Source of the DNA: an uncultured Alphaproteobacteria bacterium
GTDB lineage: Bacteria; Pseudomonadota; Alphaproteobacteria; HIMB59; GCA-002718135
DNA length: 48,134 nucleotides
Assembly (NCBI GenBank): GCA_902590695.1
Contig: CACIXR010000003.1
Location: forward strand, 1 to 48,134
Direction of reading: 5' to 3'
Below, one piece after another: positions 21,230 through 29,895 of the stretch (its first letter is position 1; each line of letters starts with the position of its first letter). Below the pieces are notes generated by a model. The model was not told the origin of the DNA. It saw only the letters and a program-made list of their open reading frames with translations, and did no database searches. The translations under genes were made by a program, and so were the position numbers.

Positions 21230-22591
21230 TTGATTAAACTTACAATTATTGGAGCTGGCAGTGCTGTATTTACAAAGAATATTTTTACTGATTTGATGTT
21301 TATCAATGAATTCAAAAAAATGGATATCGCACTTGTAGATATTGATGAAAAAAGATTGAAAGTTTCTCATGAATTATTAGATGTAATTGCAAAAAAATTA
21401 GATGCTTCTCCTAATATTAAATCATATACTGATAGAAAAGAAGCACTGGTTGGTTCTGATTTCATACAATCAACAATCCAAGTAGGTGGATATAAACCAT
21501 CTACTGTTATAGACTTTAATATTCCTAAACAGTTTGGTTTAAAACAAACGATTGCTGACACTCTTGGTATTGGTGGAATAATGAGAGGCCTAAGAACAAT
21601 TCCTGTTTTGGTTGATATTGGGAGAGATATAATGGATTTATGCCCTAATTCTTTTTGGTTGCAATATGTAAATCCAATGTGCTCAAATATGATAGCAATA
21701 AATAATGCCTGCAAAGGAATTAAATCTGTTGGATTGTGTCATTCAGTTCAAGGAACAGCAGAAATGCTAGCAAAAGATTTGAATGAAAAAATTGAAGATA
21801 TTGATTATTTATGTGCTGGTATTAATCACATGGCTTTTTATAAAAAATTTACAAAAAAAAATAATAACGGCGGAGAAGATCTTTATCCTAGATTAAATAA
21901 AATAGCTGAGGATATTGTTACTGATAAAAAAATATCATCGAGAAGTTTAAAAAAAGATAATGAGTCAGATAAAATTCTCCATGAAAAAGTTAGGTATGAA
22001 ATTTTAAGACGATTTGGTTATTTTGTTACAGAGTCTAGTGAACATTTTGCAGAATATGTTCCATGGTTTATAAAAAGTAATAGGCAGGATTTAATTGATA
22101 AATATAAAATTCCAATAGAAGAGTATATAGATAGGTGCGAAAAAAATGTTGAGTTATGGAATAACTTAGAAAAAGATATGACACCGATACATAATCAACC
22201 TTTAAAGAGAAGCAACGAATATGCCTCATATATTATGGATGCGGTCGCAAATAATAATGAAGTTACAATTAATGGTAATGTGATGAATGATGGATATATT
22301 GATAATTTGCCTTCAAACTGTTGTGTAGAAGTTCCTTGTTTAATTAACTCAAAAGGTAATCAACCTCAAAAAACTGGTCGCTTACCAGAACATTTAGCAG
22401 CTTTAATGAGAACAAATATCAATGTGCAAATATTGACTGCTGAAGCTGCATTAACAAATAAAAAAGAGCACATCTATCATGCTGCGATGCTTGATCCCCT
22501 TACTGGAGCAAATTTGTCCATTGATGAAATATATTCTATGGTTGATAATTTAATTGAAGCACATAAAAATTACCTACCTAAGTATAATTAA
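21230..22591 (+). CDS. Glycoside hydrolase family 4 (alpha-galactosidase-like), TTG start
   Basis: GH4 enzymes cleave glycosides by an NAD+- and Mn2+-dependent redox mechanism. The 453-residue protein starts with the NAD-binding motif IGAGSAVFTKNIFTDL. It carries DTLGIGGIMRGLRTIPVL, YVNPMCSN, GLCHSVQGTAEML (metal Cys) and AGINHMAFY (metal His), all close to the MelA/AglA alpha-galactosidase branch rather than the 6-phospho-glucosidase branch. The start is TTG at 21230, seven bases after a strong AGGAG; the next ATG is too far in. It shares one base with the PanB-like gene downstream (TAATG). The protein has no signal peptide and so acts in the cytoplasm on imported glycoside, probably from one of the nearby ABC systems. 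Confidence 0.93.
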   Translation: MIKLTIIGAGSAVFTKNIFTDLMFINEFKKMDIALVDIDEKRLKVSHELLDVIAKKLDASPNIKSYTDRKEALVGSDFIQSTIQVGGYKPSTVIDFNIPKQFGLKQTIADTLGIGGIMRGLRTIPVLVDIGRDIMDLCPNSFWLQYVNPMCSNMIAINNACKGIKSVGLCHSVQGTAEMLAKDLNEKIEDIDYLCAGINHMAFYKKFTKKNNNGGEDLYPRLNKIAEDIVTDKKISSRSLKKDNESDKILHEKVRYEILRRFGYFVTESSEHFAEYVPWFIKSNRQDLIDKYKIPIEEYIDRCEKNVELWNNLEKDMTPIHNQPLKRSNEYASYIMDAVANNNEVTINGNVMNDGYIDNLPSNCCVEVPCLINSKGNQPQKTGRLPEHLAALMRTNINVQILTAEAALTNKKEHIYHAAMLDPLTGANLSIDEIYSMVDNLIEAHKNYLPKYN

Positions 22592-23418
22592 TGTCTAAAC
22601 TTACAGTTAAAGATTTATTTGAAAAAAAAGGAAAAGTTAAATTAACTGAATTATATGTGACTAATGCATTAGAAGCATATGCAGCTGAACAAGCAGGTAT
22701 TGATATACAAATTGTATCTTTTAAAAAAGATACTTTAAGAACTGGCATTCCAACAAACAAATGGTTTAGAGATGCACATATTAAAGATATCAGAAAAGCA
22801 GCTCCAAATACATTTATGATTTATGGTCTCGGACAAATGTCATCACCAGAAAAAGTAATTGATGCTGCACTTATAGCAAGGGATAATGGTGCTGATGCTG
22901 TTTATTGCGGTAATAGCCCAAAATATATAGAAGCTCTACGAAATGAAGGATTGCCAGCCGTCAGTCATATAGGCTTAATACCATATAAAAGTACATGGAC
23001 TGGTGGTTTCAAAGCAGTAGGAAAAGATGCTATATCTGCCTACAAAGTTTATAAAGATGCTTTGGCATACGATCAAGCAGGTGCAATTGGTCTTGAGGTA
23101 GAATGCGTTCCAGATAGAGTTGCAGAAATTATTACAAAAAAAGTAAATTTATTAACATTGTCTATGGGAAGTGGTCCTAAATGTGATGTTGAGTTTTTAT
23201 TTATTCAAGATGTTATAGGAACTAATACTGATAGAGTTCCTCGTCACGCAAAAGTATTTAAGGATACAAATAAATCCTATGAAAGGCTATTAGACGATAC
23301 AATAGAAGGACTTAAAAGTTTTATTAAGGATGTAAATAATAAAGAATTTCCAACTCCATCAAATATTGTAGAAATAAAAGATGAAGAGTTTGAAAAATTT
23401 TTAAATAAGATTGGTTAG
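22591..23418 (+). CDS. PanB-like (ketopantoate hydroxymethyltransferase-fold) protein lacking metal ligands
   Basis: A 275-residue protein aligned by eye with PanB along most of its length: LPAVSHIGLIPYKSTWTGG, LALAYDQAGAIGLEVECVP-type core, MGSGPKCDVEFLFIQDVIG and VPRHAKVFKD. In true PanB the Mg2+ is held by Asp of VGDS and Asp of ADLPF, with Lys and Glu in a VKIEGG motif. Here these places read VSFKKD, IYGLGQ and VYCGNS, so the metal and substrate residues are lost, while the Glu of the ECVP motif is kept. It is translationally coupled to the GH4 gene and sits in a sugar cluster. So it is probably not the pantothenate enzyme, but an aldolase or lyase of unknown substrate, or a non-catalytic protein. 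Confidence 0.78.
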   Translation: MSKLTVKDLFEKKGKVKLTELYVTNALEAYAAEQAGIDIQIVSFKKDTLRTGIPTNKWFRDAHIKDIRKAAPNTFMIYGLGQMSSPEKVIDAALIARDNGADAVYCGNSPKYIEALRNEGLPAVSHIGLIPYKSTWTGGFKAVGKDAISAYKVYKDALAYDQAGAIGLEVECVPDRVAEIITKKVNLLTLSMGSGPKCDVEFLFIQDVIGTNTDRVPRHAKVFKDTNKSYERLLDDTIEGLKSFIKDVNNKEFPTPSNIVEIKDEEFEKFLNKIG

Positions 23419-24242
23419 ATATATATTGTTAATAAATCTTCTCCAATTATTGGATCTTTGCCAAAATCTTTTTTTATTATTTTCTTTAATTTTGAAGCAT
23501 TAAATCTTGTTGGAACAAAATGTGTTAAAACAAGTTTTTTACAGTTTGTTAATTTAGCTACTTTACCAACAAGATTACTCGGAGTGTGATATTCTTTTAC
23601 ATTATGTAAAGTTTTTTTTGTTCTTAATTTAGATATTTTATTCATTTCATATTCTATAAAAACCTCATGAAGTAAAACATCAGAGTTTTGTGCATTCTGC
23701 ATCAAACTTTCACATGGTCTTGTATCGCCACTTATAGTTAATTTCTTCTTGTTATTATAAAATGAAAAGCCATAAGCAAATGGTACTGGCTTATGATCTA
23801 CTTCGAAATATTTAAACTTTATATCATTTATATTAATTGAACCTGTTTTATTAAATTCATAAACTTTATATTTTAGTGCTTTTGTTGATTTTCTCTTTTC
23901 ATAAGAAATTCTCAATTCGCGTTCATATTTCCAAGCAAAAAAAATTTGATCAACAAATTTTTTTGTTCCTTTAGGACCATATATTTTCCAAATTGCATCT
24001 CTATCTGAGTGCCAAGATGATATAATAAGTTGGTACAAATCTATAACATGATCAGTATGTAAATGCGTAAGCAGTAAAGCATCAATCTCTGCTGAAGAAT
24101 GTCCACTTTGATTTAATCTTTGTGTTACACCTGAACCACAATCAACTAAGATTTTAGTTTTTTTTGAACAAATTAAATTTGCTGAACCACACCTTTTATA
24201 ATCAATTGAAGGACATCCAGTTCCAAGAAGCGTTAGCTTCAT
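23415..24242 (-). CDS. Metallo-beta-lactamase-fold hydrolase (RNase Z-like)
   Basis: Zinc-dependent hydrolase of 275 residues in the RNase Z/arylsulfatase-like branch. It begins [20 protein letters not shown], with HLHTDHVIDL as the main metal motif. Further ligands are SGDTRPCE, LLHEVF, YHTPSNLVGKVA and LTHFVPTRF near the end. Genuine RNase Z is possible, but the flexible exosite arm typical of tRNA 3' processing is not evident, so function is left open. The start shares one base with the rpoD stop, so it is probably the last gene of the yqeY-dnaG-rpoD transcript. It ends against the convergent PanB-like gene with a four-base overlap. Confidence 0.88.
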   Translation of the reverse strand: MKLTLLGTGCPSIDYKRCGSANLICSKKTKILVDCGSGVTQRLNQSGHSSAEIDALLLTHLHTDHVIDLYQLIISSWHSDRDAIWKIYGPKGTKKFVDQIFFAWKYERELRISYEKRKSTKALKYKVYEFNKTGSININDIKFKYFEVDHKPVPFAYGFSFYNNKKKLTISGDTRPCESLMQNAQNSDVLLHEVFIEYEMNKISKLRTKKTLHNVKEYHTPSNLVGKVAKLTNCKKLVLTHFVPTRFNASKLKKIIKKDFGKDPIIGEDLLTIYI

Positions 24243-26398
24243 TATTCGTCAAGAAATGTTTTTAACTTCCTTGCTCTAGTCGGGTGCTTTAATTTTCGTA
24301 AAGCTTTAGCCTCTATTTGTCTTATTCTTTCTCTAGTAACGCTAAATTGTTGGCCAACCTCTTCTAAAGTGTGATCACTATTCATGCCAATTCCAAATCG
24401 CATTCTTAAAACTCTTTCCTCTCTGGGTGTTAAAGAAGATAGTATTCTTGTTGTAGTATCACGTAGTGAACTTTTTACAGCCGCATCTATTGGTATAAGT
24501 GCGTTTTTATCTTCAATAAAATCTCCAAGAGAACTATCCTCTTCATCACCAACAGGCGTTTCTAAACTAATTGGCTCTTTAGCAATTTTTAGAACTTTTT
24601 TTACTTTATCTAAAGGCATATGAAGTCTATCAGCTAGCTCATTAGGGGTAGGTTCTCTTCCAATCTCAGACATTATTTGTCTAGTAGTTCTTACTATTTT
24701 ATTAATTGTTTCTATCATGTGGACTGGAATTCTAATTGTTCTGGCTTGATCAGCTATTGACCTTGTAATTGCTTGCCTAATCCACCATGTTGCATAAGTC
24801 GAAAATTTGTATCCTCTTCTATATTCAAATTTATCAACAGCTTTCATAAGTCCAATATTTCCCTCTTGTATGAGGTCTAAAAACTGAAGACCTCTATTTG
24901 TATATTTCTTTGCAATCGAAATAACTAATCTTAAATTAGATTCTATCATCTCTTTTTTAGCTCTGTTTGCAGACCTTTCTCCTTGTTGGACAGTACCAAC
25001 TATTCTTCTAAATTCGGTTAGAGGTAGTTCTGATGCAGCTTGTATTTCTTTTATCTCTTCAATATTTTTATTAATTTCAATATGATTTCTATTAATAAAC
25101 TTTTCCCAATTTTTATCTTTTGTAGATAAAAGAGTTTGGATCCAATTTTTTTCAAAATTAAAATCTAGATATTGAGAAATAAAATCTTCTCTTTTAACGC
25201 CCGCACTAGTAGCCATGCGTAGCATTTTTCCTTCACGCAAAAGAAGTTTTTTATTTAATTCATATAAGGCTTCCATAAGAGCTTCAATTGTTGTTGAATT
25301 AAAATGTACAGCTTTCATCGCTGCGACCATTTCTTTTTGAATTTTCAGGTATTTTTTTTCGAGGGAAATATAGTTTTTTTCATTTTTTTTATCTGCGTTT
25401 ATTAACTCCTGACTATGTTTTTGAAGTTTTTTAAACAATTTAGTTATATCGTTAAAATCATTTAAGACCTTTGGTTTTAGTTTTTCTTCCATAGCAGCTA
25501 GAGAGACATTTAAACTATCATCTTCATCTTCTTGTTGTGACTCGGCTTCATTACTGTCATCAATATTATTATCTTTATCTTTCTTTTTTTTATCCTGATT
25601 ATTGTCGTCTCCACCACTCTCAATTAATTTCAGGGTATCTTCAAGCTTAGAGTCAGAAATGTCAGACATATCATAAGTTGCTTCTAAATCTACAATATCT
25701 CTTAAAAGCATCGTTCCATCTTTAATTGCATCTTTCCAATTAATTATTGATCTAATTGTCATTGGACTTTCGCAAATAGCCCCAATCATTTTTTCTCTTC
25801 CAGCTTCTATTCTTTTTGCAATTGCTATTTCTCCTTCTCTGCTAAGAAGTTCTACTGCTCCCATATCTCTTAAATATAATCTTACTGGATCATCAGTTTT
25901 TCCTGTTTGTTTTTTTTCTTGTTCTTCACTTCCTTCCTCAGTTTTAGCAGATTGTTCCTTTGCCAAAGCAATTAATTCTTGTGCTTCTTCTTCTGAATAA
26001 ATCTTTATATTATTAGATGTAATGAGATCTTCAAACTTTTTTACATTTTCTTCAAGTCTAAATTTTTTAGGTATTGCCTTTTCAATAATTTTTTGGGTAT
26101 AAATTCCATCAACTTTATGCTTATTTATTAGTTTTGCAAAAATCTCTTTAATTTTTTCATTAAAACCTGAAACTGCTTTTGGAATTTTTTTTGTTTTATC
26201 TACTTTTAAAGATTTAGCTTCAGATTTCTTTAATACTTTTTTAGTAGTATTTTTACTTGTTTTTTTTATTAACTTAGATTTAGGTTTTTTAATAGAATTT
26301 GAAGTTGATTTTTTCTTTGTTGACTTTTTTTTAACGAATTGTTTTTTTTTAGTTGTAGTAGTTTTTCTTTTAACAGTTTTTACTTTCTTTTTTACCAT
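24242..26398 (-). CDS. rpoD: Primary sigma factor RpoD with lysine-rich N-terminal tail
   Basis: Housekeeping sigma-70 that directs RNA polymerase to -35/-10 promoters. The 718-residue protein has region 1.2 ([19 protein letters not shown]), region 2 with the core-binding and -10 recognition helices ([40 protein letters not shown]), region 3, and region 4 ([35 protein letters not shown]). A non-conserved acidic stretch lies between 1.2 and 2. The first 75 residues are unusual: almost only Lys, Thr and Ser with a few hydrophobics, before the region 1.1-like part begins near residue 80. It follows dnaG in the macromolecular synthesis operon. Confidence 0.97.
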   Translation of the reverse strand: MVKKKVKTVKRKTTTTKKKQFVKKKSTKKKSTSNSIKKPKSKLIKKTSKNTTKKVLKKSEAKSLKVDKTKKIPKAVSGFNEKIKEIFAKLINKHKVDGIYTQKIIEKAIPKKFRLEENVKKFEDLITSNNIKIYSEEEAQELIALAKEQSAKTEEGSEEQEKKQTGKTDDPVRLYLRDMGAVELLSREGEIAIAKRIEAGREKMIGAICESPMTIRSIINWKDAIKDGTMLLRDIVDLEATYDMSDISDSKLEDTLKLIESGGDDNNQDKKKKDKDNNIDDSNEAESQQEDEDDSLNVSLAAMEEKLKPKVLNDFNDITKLFKKLQKHSQELINADKKNEKNYISLEKKYLKIQKEMVAAMKAVHFNSTTIEALMEALYELNKKLLLREGKMLRMATSAGVKREDFISQYLDFNFEKNWIQTLLSTKDKNWEKFINRNHIEINKNIEEIKEIQAASELPLTEFRRIVGTVQQGERSANRAKKEMIESNLRLVISIAKKYTNRGLQFLDLIQEGNIGLMKAVDKFEYRRGYKFSTYATWWIRQAITRSIADQARTIRIPVHMIETINKIVRTTRQIMSEIGREPTPNELADRLHMPLDKVKKVLKIAKEPISLETPVGDEEDSSLGDFIEDKNALIPIDAAVKSSLRDTTTRILSSLTPREERVLRMRFGIGMNSDHTLEEVGQQFSVTRERIRQIEAKALRKLKHPTRARKLKTFLDE

Positions 26399-26407
26399 AA
26401 CTATATT

Positions 26408-28150
26408 TTAATATTCTTCATTATTGTGAAGATTAAAACTCATATCTTTCAATTCATCCCAAGTCATTGAAATAGAACCCTCTTGTATTTCATTTAGGCT
26501 TTTATTTATTTTTTTCAAATTTGAAAGTCTTCTGTTTAAATTATTTATGGATTCTTTTATTTCCTTAATGGCATCTTTTGGGTCATAATCCGAACTAACG
26601 TAAGGAAATAGTTGAAAAATACTGTTATCCTTACTTTTTTCAAAAATTACAGAATATTCAATTGGTAATTTATCTAGATCAAAATTCTCTATACTTTGTT
26701 CAACAAATTCTGATTTGTGTACAAAATTTATGAATTCTTTCTGACTATTTGATAGTAACTCAGATTTTATGATAAATGGATATACTTCATTTCTTATTTT
26801 AACATTATTTAAATAAGCAGTAATAAAAGAGAAAATTTGCTTCTCTTTTAGTGAAGTTTTTTTAGGAATAATTTTTATAGATTGTTTTTTACTTGAAAAT
26901 GATTTTAATTTGTTAAAAAATAAAGTTTTAAATTCATTTTTGTAAAAATATTTTATTTTAGTATCTTTAATACTATTTACTATTTCATCTATATATTTAT
27001 CAAAAATAACTTTATTGTCAGGTTTTTGTAAATCAATTGAATTTGATGACTGCTGAAATATAAAATCTACAATTGAAATTGGATTTTTTAAGTATTTTAC
27101 AAATTGATTTAAAGTGAATTTGTTAATGTATGTATCTGGATCATATTCATTAGGCAAAACAATAAATTGTAGTAACTTAGAGGGAGTTAGATGAGGCAAT
27201 GACATTAATGCACTTTTAAAGGATGCTTTTAAACCAGAATTATCTCCATCAAACATCAATGTTGGTTTACTTACATATTTCCATGATAATAATAAATGAC
27301 TATCAGTTAAAGAAGTTCCTAGAGGAGCTACAGCTGTTTTAATATTTTTATCATACAGGCTTATTACATCCATATATCCCTCACAAATCAACATATTTTT
27401 TTTTGATCTTATATTTTGTTTAGCGTTGTAAAGATTATATAAAATATTCCTTTTTTTAAAAAATTCACTCTCAGGTGAATTAATATATTTTGGATTTGAA
27501 TTGTCTAAAACTCTGCCACCAAACCCAACAATTTTTCCATATTCATTTGTAATTGGAAACATAAGTCTATTGTAAAAAAAATCTCGTATCTTATTATTGT
27601 TATCAAGTTTTACTACATTACTTTCAAGCAATTCTTTATCTTCGAAATTTTGTTTTTTTAGAAATTGATATAGAGTTTGCTTTGAACTAGAAGAAAATCC
27701 TAACTTAAAATATTTAATAGTCTCGTCTGATAAATTTCTTTTATTTAAATATCTTTTGCATTTATTATTTGATTCAAGATTATCTTGGAACCATTTTGTC
27801 GAAATTTCTAATATTTTATAAATCTTATCATTTTTTTTATTTATATTTGAATCAAAATTGTCAACAATTCTAATACCCACTCTTTGAGCTAATTCTTTTA
27901 CTGCTTCAGGGAATGAAAAATTGTAAAGTTCTGTATAGATAGTAAAAATATCACCCTTAGCCCCACAACCAAAACAATAATAGGAACCTAAATCATCATT
28001 TATTTTGCAAGATGGAGTTTTTTCGTTATGAAAAGGACAACAGCACCAACTATCTTTTCCTTTTTTAATAACTTTTGTTTTTTTTTCGATTTCTTGCGAA
28101 AGAATAATTTTTGATTTTATTAACTCAAGATCATTTTTTGAAAATGACAT
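26408..28150 (-). CDS. dnaG: DNA primase DnaG
   Basis: Makes RNA primers at replication forks. The 580-residue protein has the CHC2 zinc-binding domain (C38, H41, C59 and C62 in CPFHNEKTPSC ... CFGCGAKGD), then the TOPRIM catalytic core with LICEGYMDVISLYDKNI, the acidic motif LMFDGDNSGLKAS and the FGGRVLDNSNPKYINSPES motif. The C-terminal helicase-interaction domain is weakly conserved, as usual. Its start shares one base with the stop of yqeY and it is followed by rpoD after nine bases, the alphaproteobacterial form of the macromolecular synthesis operon. Confidence 0.97.
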   Translation of the reverse strand: MSFSKNDLELIKSKIILSQEIEKKTKVIKKGKDSWCCCPFHNEKTPSCKINDDLGSYYCFGCGAKGDIFTIYTELYNFSFPEAVKELAQRVGIRIVDNFDSNINKKNDKIYKILEISTKWFQDNLESNNKCKRYLNKRNLSDETIKYFKLGFSSSSKQTLYQFLKKQNFEDKELLESNVVKLDNNNKIRDFFYNRLMFPITNEYGKIVGFGGRVLDNSNPKYINSPESEFFKKRNILYNLYNAKQNIRSKKNMLICEGYMDVISLYDKNIKTAVAPLGTSLTDSHLLLSWKYVSKPTLMFDGDNSGLKASFKSALMSLPHLTPSKLLQFIVLPNEYDPDTYINKFTLNQFVKYLKNPISIVDFIFQQSSNSIDLQKPDNKVIFDKYIDEIVNSIKDTKIKYFYKNEFKTLFFNKLKSFSSKKQSIKIIPKKTSLKEKQIFSFITAYLNNVKIRNEVYPFIIKSELLSNSQKEFINFVHKSEFVEQSIENFDLDKLPIEYSVIFEKSKDNSIFQLFPYVSSDYDPKDAIKEIKESINNLNRRLSNLKKINKSLNEIQEGSISMTWDELKDMSFNLHNNEEY

Positions 28151-28605
28151 TAATTGCCCAGTAAAGATTTAGCTATTTTTCCAACTAAGCCCATATCTAT
28201 TTTTCCAGTATATTTTTCCTTAATTATTTTCATAAGTGCGCCCATTTCTTTGATTGATGTATAATTATTCTCTTTAATTATTTTCTTTATGGTCAATGTT
28301 GTTTCATCTTCATCCATTTGTTTTGGTAAAAACATTTCTATTACTTTGATTTCATTTAGTTCCTTTTCAATAAGATCTTTCCGATTCGCTTTTTCAAAAG
28401 CTTCTATTGAATCTTTTCTTTGCTTTACTAAACTTTGAAGTAAACTTAAAATATCAGAATCGGTCAAAGAGTCTTGCTTACCTCTAAGAGAAATTTCCTT
28501 ATCTTTAATAGCACTCTTTATTAATCTTAAAGTATTGATGGAATTACTATCTTTTTCTTTGATAGAATTGTTATAATTACTTTCAATTTTATCTTTTAAA
28601 CTCAT
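28150..28605 (-). CDS. yqeY: GatB/YqeY domain protein
   Basis: A 151-residue protein of the YqeY family, related to the tRNA-binding tail domain of amidotransferase subunit GatB. Diagnostic parts are NTLRLIKSAIKDKEI, a middle DSLTDSDILSLLQSLVKQRKDSIEAFEKA and the end MGALMKIIKEKYTGKIDMGLVGKIAK. In alphaproteobacteria it commonly precedes dnaG and rpoD, as here. Biochemical role is not settled; tRNA or aminoacylation-linked function is assumed. ATG start at 28605, with a good sigma-70 promoter about 30-60 bases upstream. Confidence 0.92.
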   Translation of the reverse strand: MSLKDKIESNYNNSIKEKDSNSINTLRLIKSAIKDKEISLRGKQDSLTDSDILSLLQSLVKQRKDSIEAFEKANRKDLIEKELNEIKVIEMFLPKQMDEDETTLTIKKIIKENNYTSIKEMGALMKIIKEKYTGKIDMGLVGKIAKSLLGN

Positions 28606-28635
28606 TTTTTTTCACTTTCCAATAAATTTAAATTA

Positions 28636-28663
28636 ATAATATAAATCTTCTTTTTAATTTCAA
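28636..28663 (-). promoter_or_regulatory. Sigma-70 promoter for yqeY-dnaG-rpoD
   Basis: On the minus strand TTGAAA (28658-28663) and TATTAT (28636-28641) are separated by 16 bases; both match the sigma-70 consensus at five of six places. Transcription would start near 28629, giving a short leader before ATG 28605. It is the only such pair seen in the 102-base gap between yqeY and the divergent carA. Since rpoD is in this operon, the promoter would put sigma factor synthesis under its own control. Confidence 0.6.
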
Positions 28664-28725
28664 CTAATCCTTGACTACATTGTTATAAATGCCTACTAAC
28701 TATCATTTTGCTTCATCAAAATATA

Positions 28726-29895
28726 ATGGAAGTTTTAAAAAAAGAACCACATATACACAACAAAACTGCAGCTCTTTTATTAGAAAATGGTGAAATTTTA
28801 TGGGGGTATGGATTAGGAGAAAAAAAGGCTGCCGTTGGCGAACTTTGTTTTAATACATCTCAAACAGGCTATCAAGAAGCATTATCGGATCCCTCATATG
28901 CAAAACAAATCATTACGTTTACTTTTCCACATGTTGGAATTGTGGGGACAAATCACGAAGATCAAGAGTCAAAAAAAATCTACGCTGATGGTTGCATTAT
29001 AAATCAACCATTATCAGAATATTCTAATTGGAGAGCTGAAAATGATTTGAATTCATATTTTTTAACAAACAAAATTCCATGTATTTTTGGAATTGATACT
29101 AGATACTTAACTAAGAAATTATCTTTAGAAGGAGCTATGAAAGCAGCAGTTATTCACTTTGGAGAAGGTGAAAATAAAATTGAAAAACTTAAAACTCAAA
29201 TAAATGATTGGAAAGGTCTTCAAAATTTAGATCTTGCTGGAATAGTTTCGACAGAAAAAAATTATAATTGGATAAAAGGAATATGGAAAAGTGATAAATC
29301 AAATAAAAGCCAATTTAAATATAATGTCACTTGTTTAGACTTTGGAATTAAAAATAATATTTTAAGAAATCTAAATGAATTTAGTCTTAACCCAACTGTA
29401 TTAAATTTATTTTCTAGCTACGAAGAAATAAAAGAAACTAAGCCTTCAGGAATTTTTTTATCAAATGGTCCTGGTGATCCTTATGCAACAGGTACTAAAA
29501 TAATTGATGTTATAAAAAAATTAATTGATGATAATATTCCAATATTTGGAATATGTTTAGGACATCAAATTTTAGGATTGGCATTAAATGCAAAAACTAA
29601 AAAAATGTTTCAGGGACACAGAGGTTCAAACCATCCAGTAAAAAATCTGGCATCAGGCATTGTTGAAATTACTTCACAAAATCATGGTTTTGAAGTTGAT
29701 AGAGATAGTTTTACTAAAGATATAATTGAAACTCATGTTTCACTATTTGACGGGACTAATGAAGGTTTAAGACATAAGCATTTACCAGTATTTAGTGTTC
29801 AATATCATCCAGAGGCGTCACCTGGTCCACATGATAGTCATTATTTATTTGAAGAATTTTATAAACTTATTGAGAAAAATGCCAAAAAGAACTGA
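28726..29895 (+). CDS. carA: Carbamoyl-phosphate synthase small subunit
   Basis: Glutaminase subunit that supplies ammonia to CarB for carbamoyl phosphate, the first step toward arginine and pyrimidines. 389 residues from ATG 28726; an in-frame TTG at 28708 is less likely. The N-terminal CarA domain has [21 protein letters not shown]. The class I amidotransferase domain has the nucleophile Cys in [14 protein letters not shown], with His/Glu in [13 protein letters not shown]. Substrate contacts such as FLSNGPGDP are kept. It overlaps carB by 17 bases, so the two subunits are made in a coupled manner. Confidence 0.97.
   Translation: MEVLKKEPHIHNKTAALLLENGEILWGYGLGEKKAAVGELCFNTSQTGYQEALSDPSYAKQIITFTFPHVGIVGTNHEDQESKKIYADGCIINQPLSEYSNWRAENDLNSYFLTNKIPCIFGIDTRYLTKKLSLEGAMKAAVIHFGEGENKIEKLKTQINDWKGLQNLDLAGIVSTEKNYNWIKGIWKSDKSNKSQFKYNVTCLDFGIKNNILRNLNEFSLNPTVLNLFSSYEEIKETKPSGIFLSNGPGDPYATGTKIIDVIKKLIDDNIPIFGICLGHQILGLALNAKTKKMFQGHRGSNHPVKNLASGIVEITSQNHGFEVDRDSFTKDIIETHVSLFDGTNEGLRHKHLPVFSVQYHPEASPGPHDSHYLFEEFYKLIEKNAKKN

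Noticed and set aside
21367-21714. Open frame antisense to the GH4 gene
   Set aside because: Shadow of a well-supported coding frame; composition and lack of motifs argue against a gene.
22591-23418. Annotation as true PanB (pantothenate synthesis)
   Set aside because: Metal and substrate residues are replaced and the gene sits in a glycoside operon, so only the fold family is claimed.
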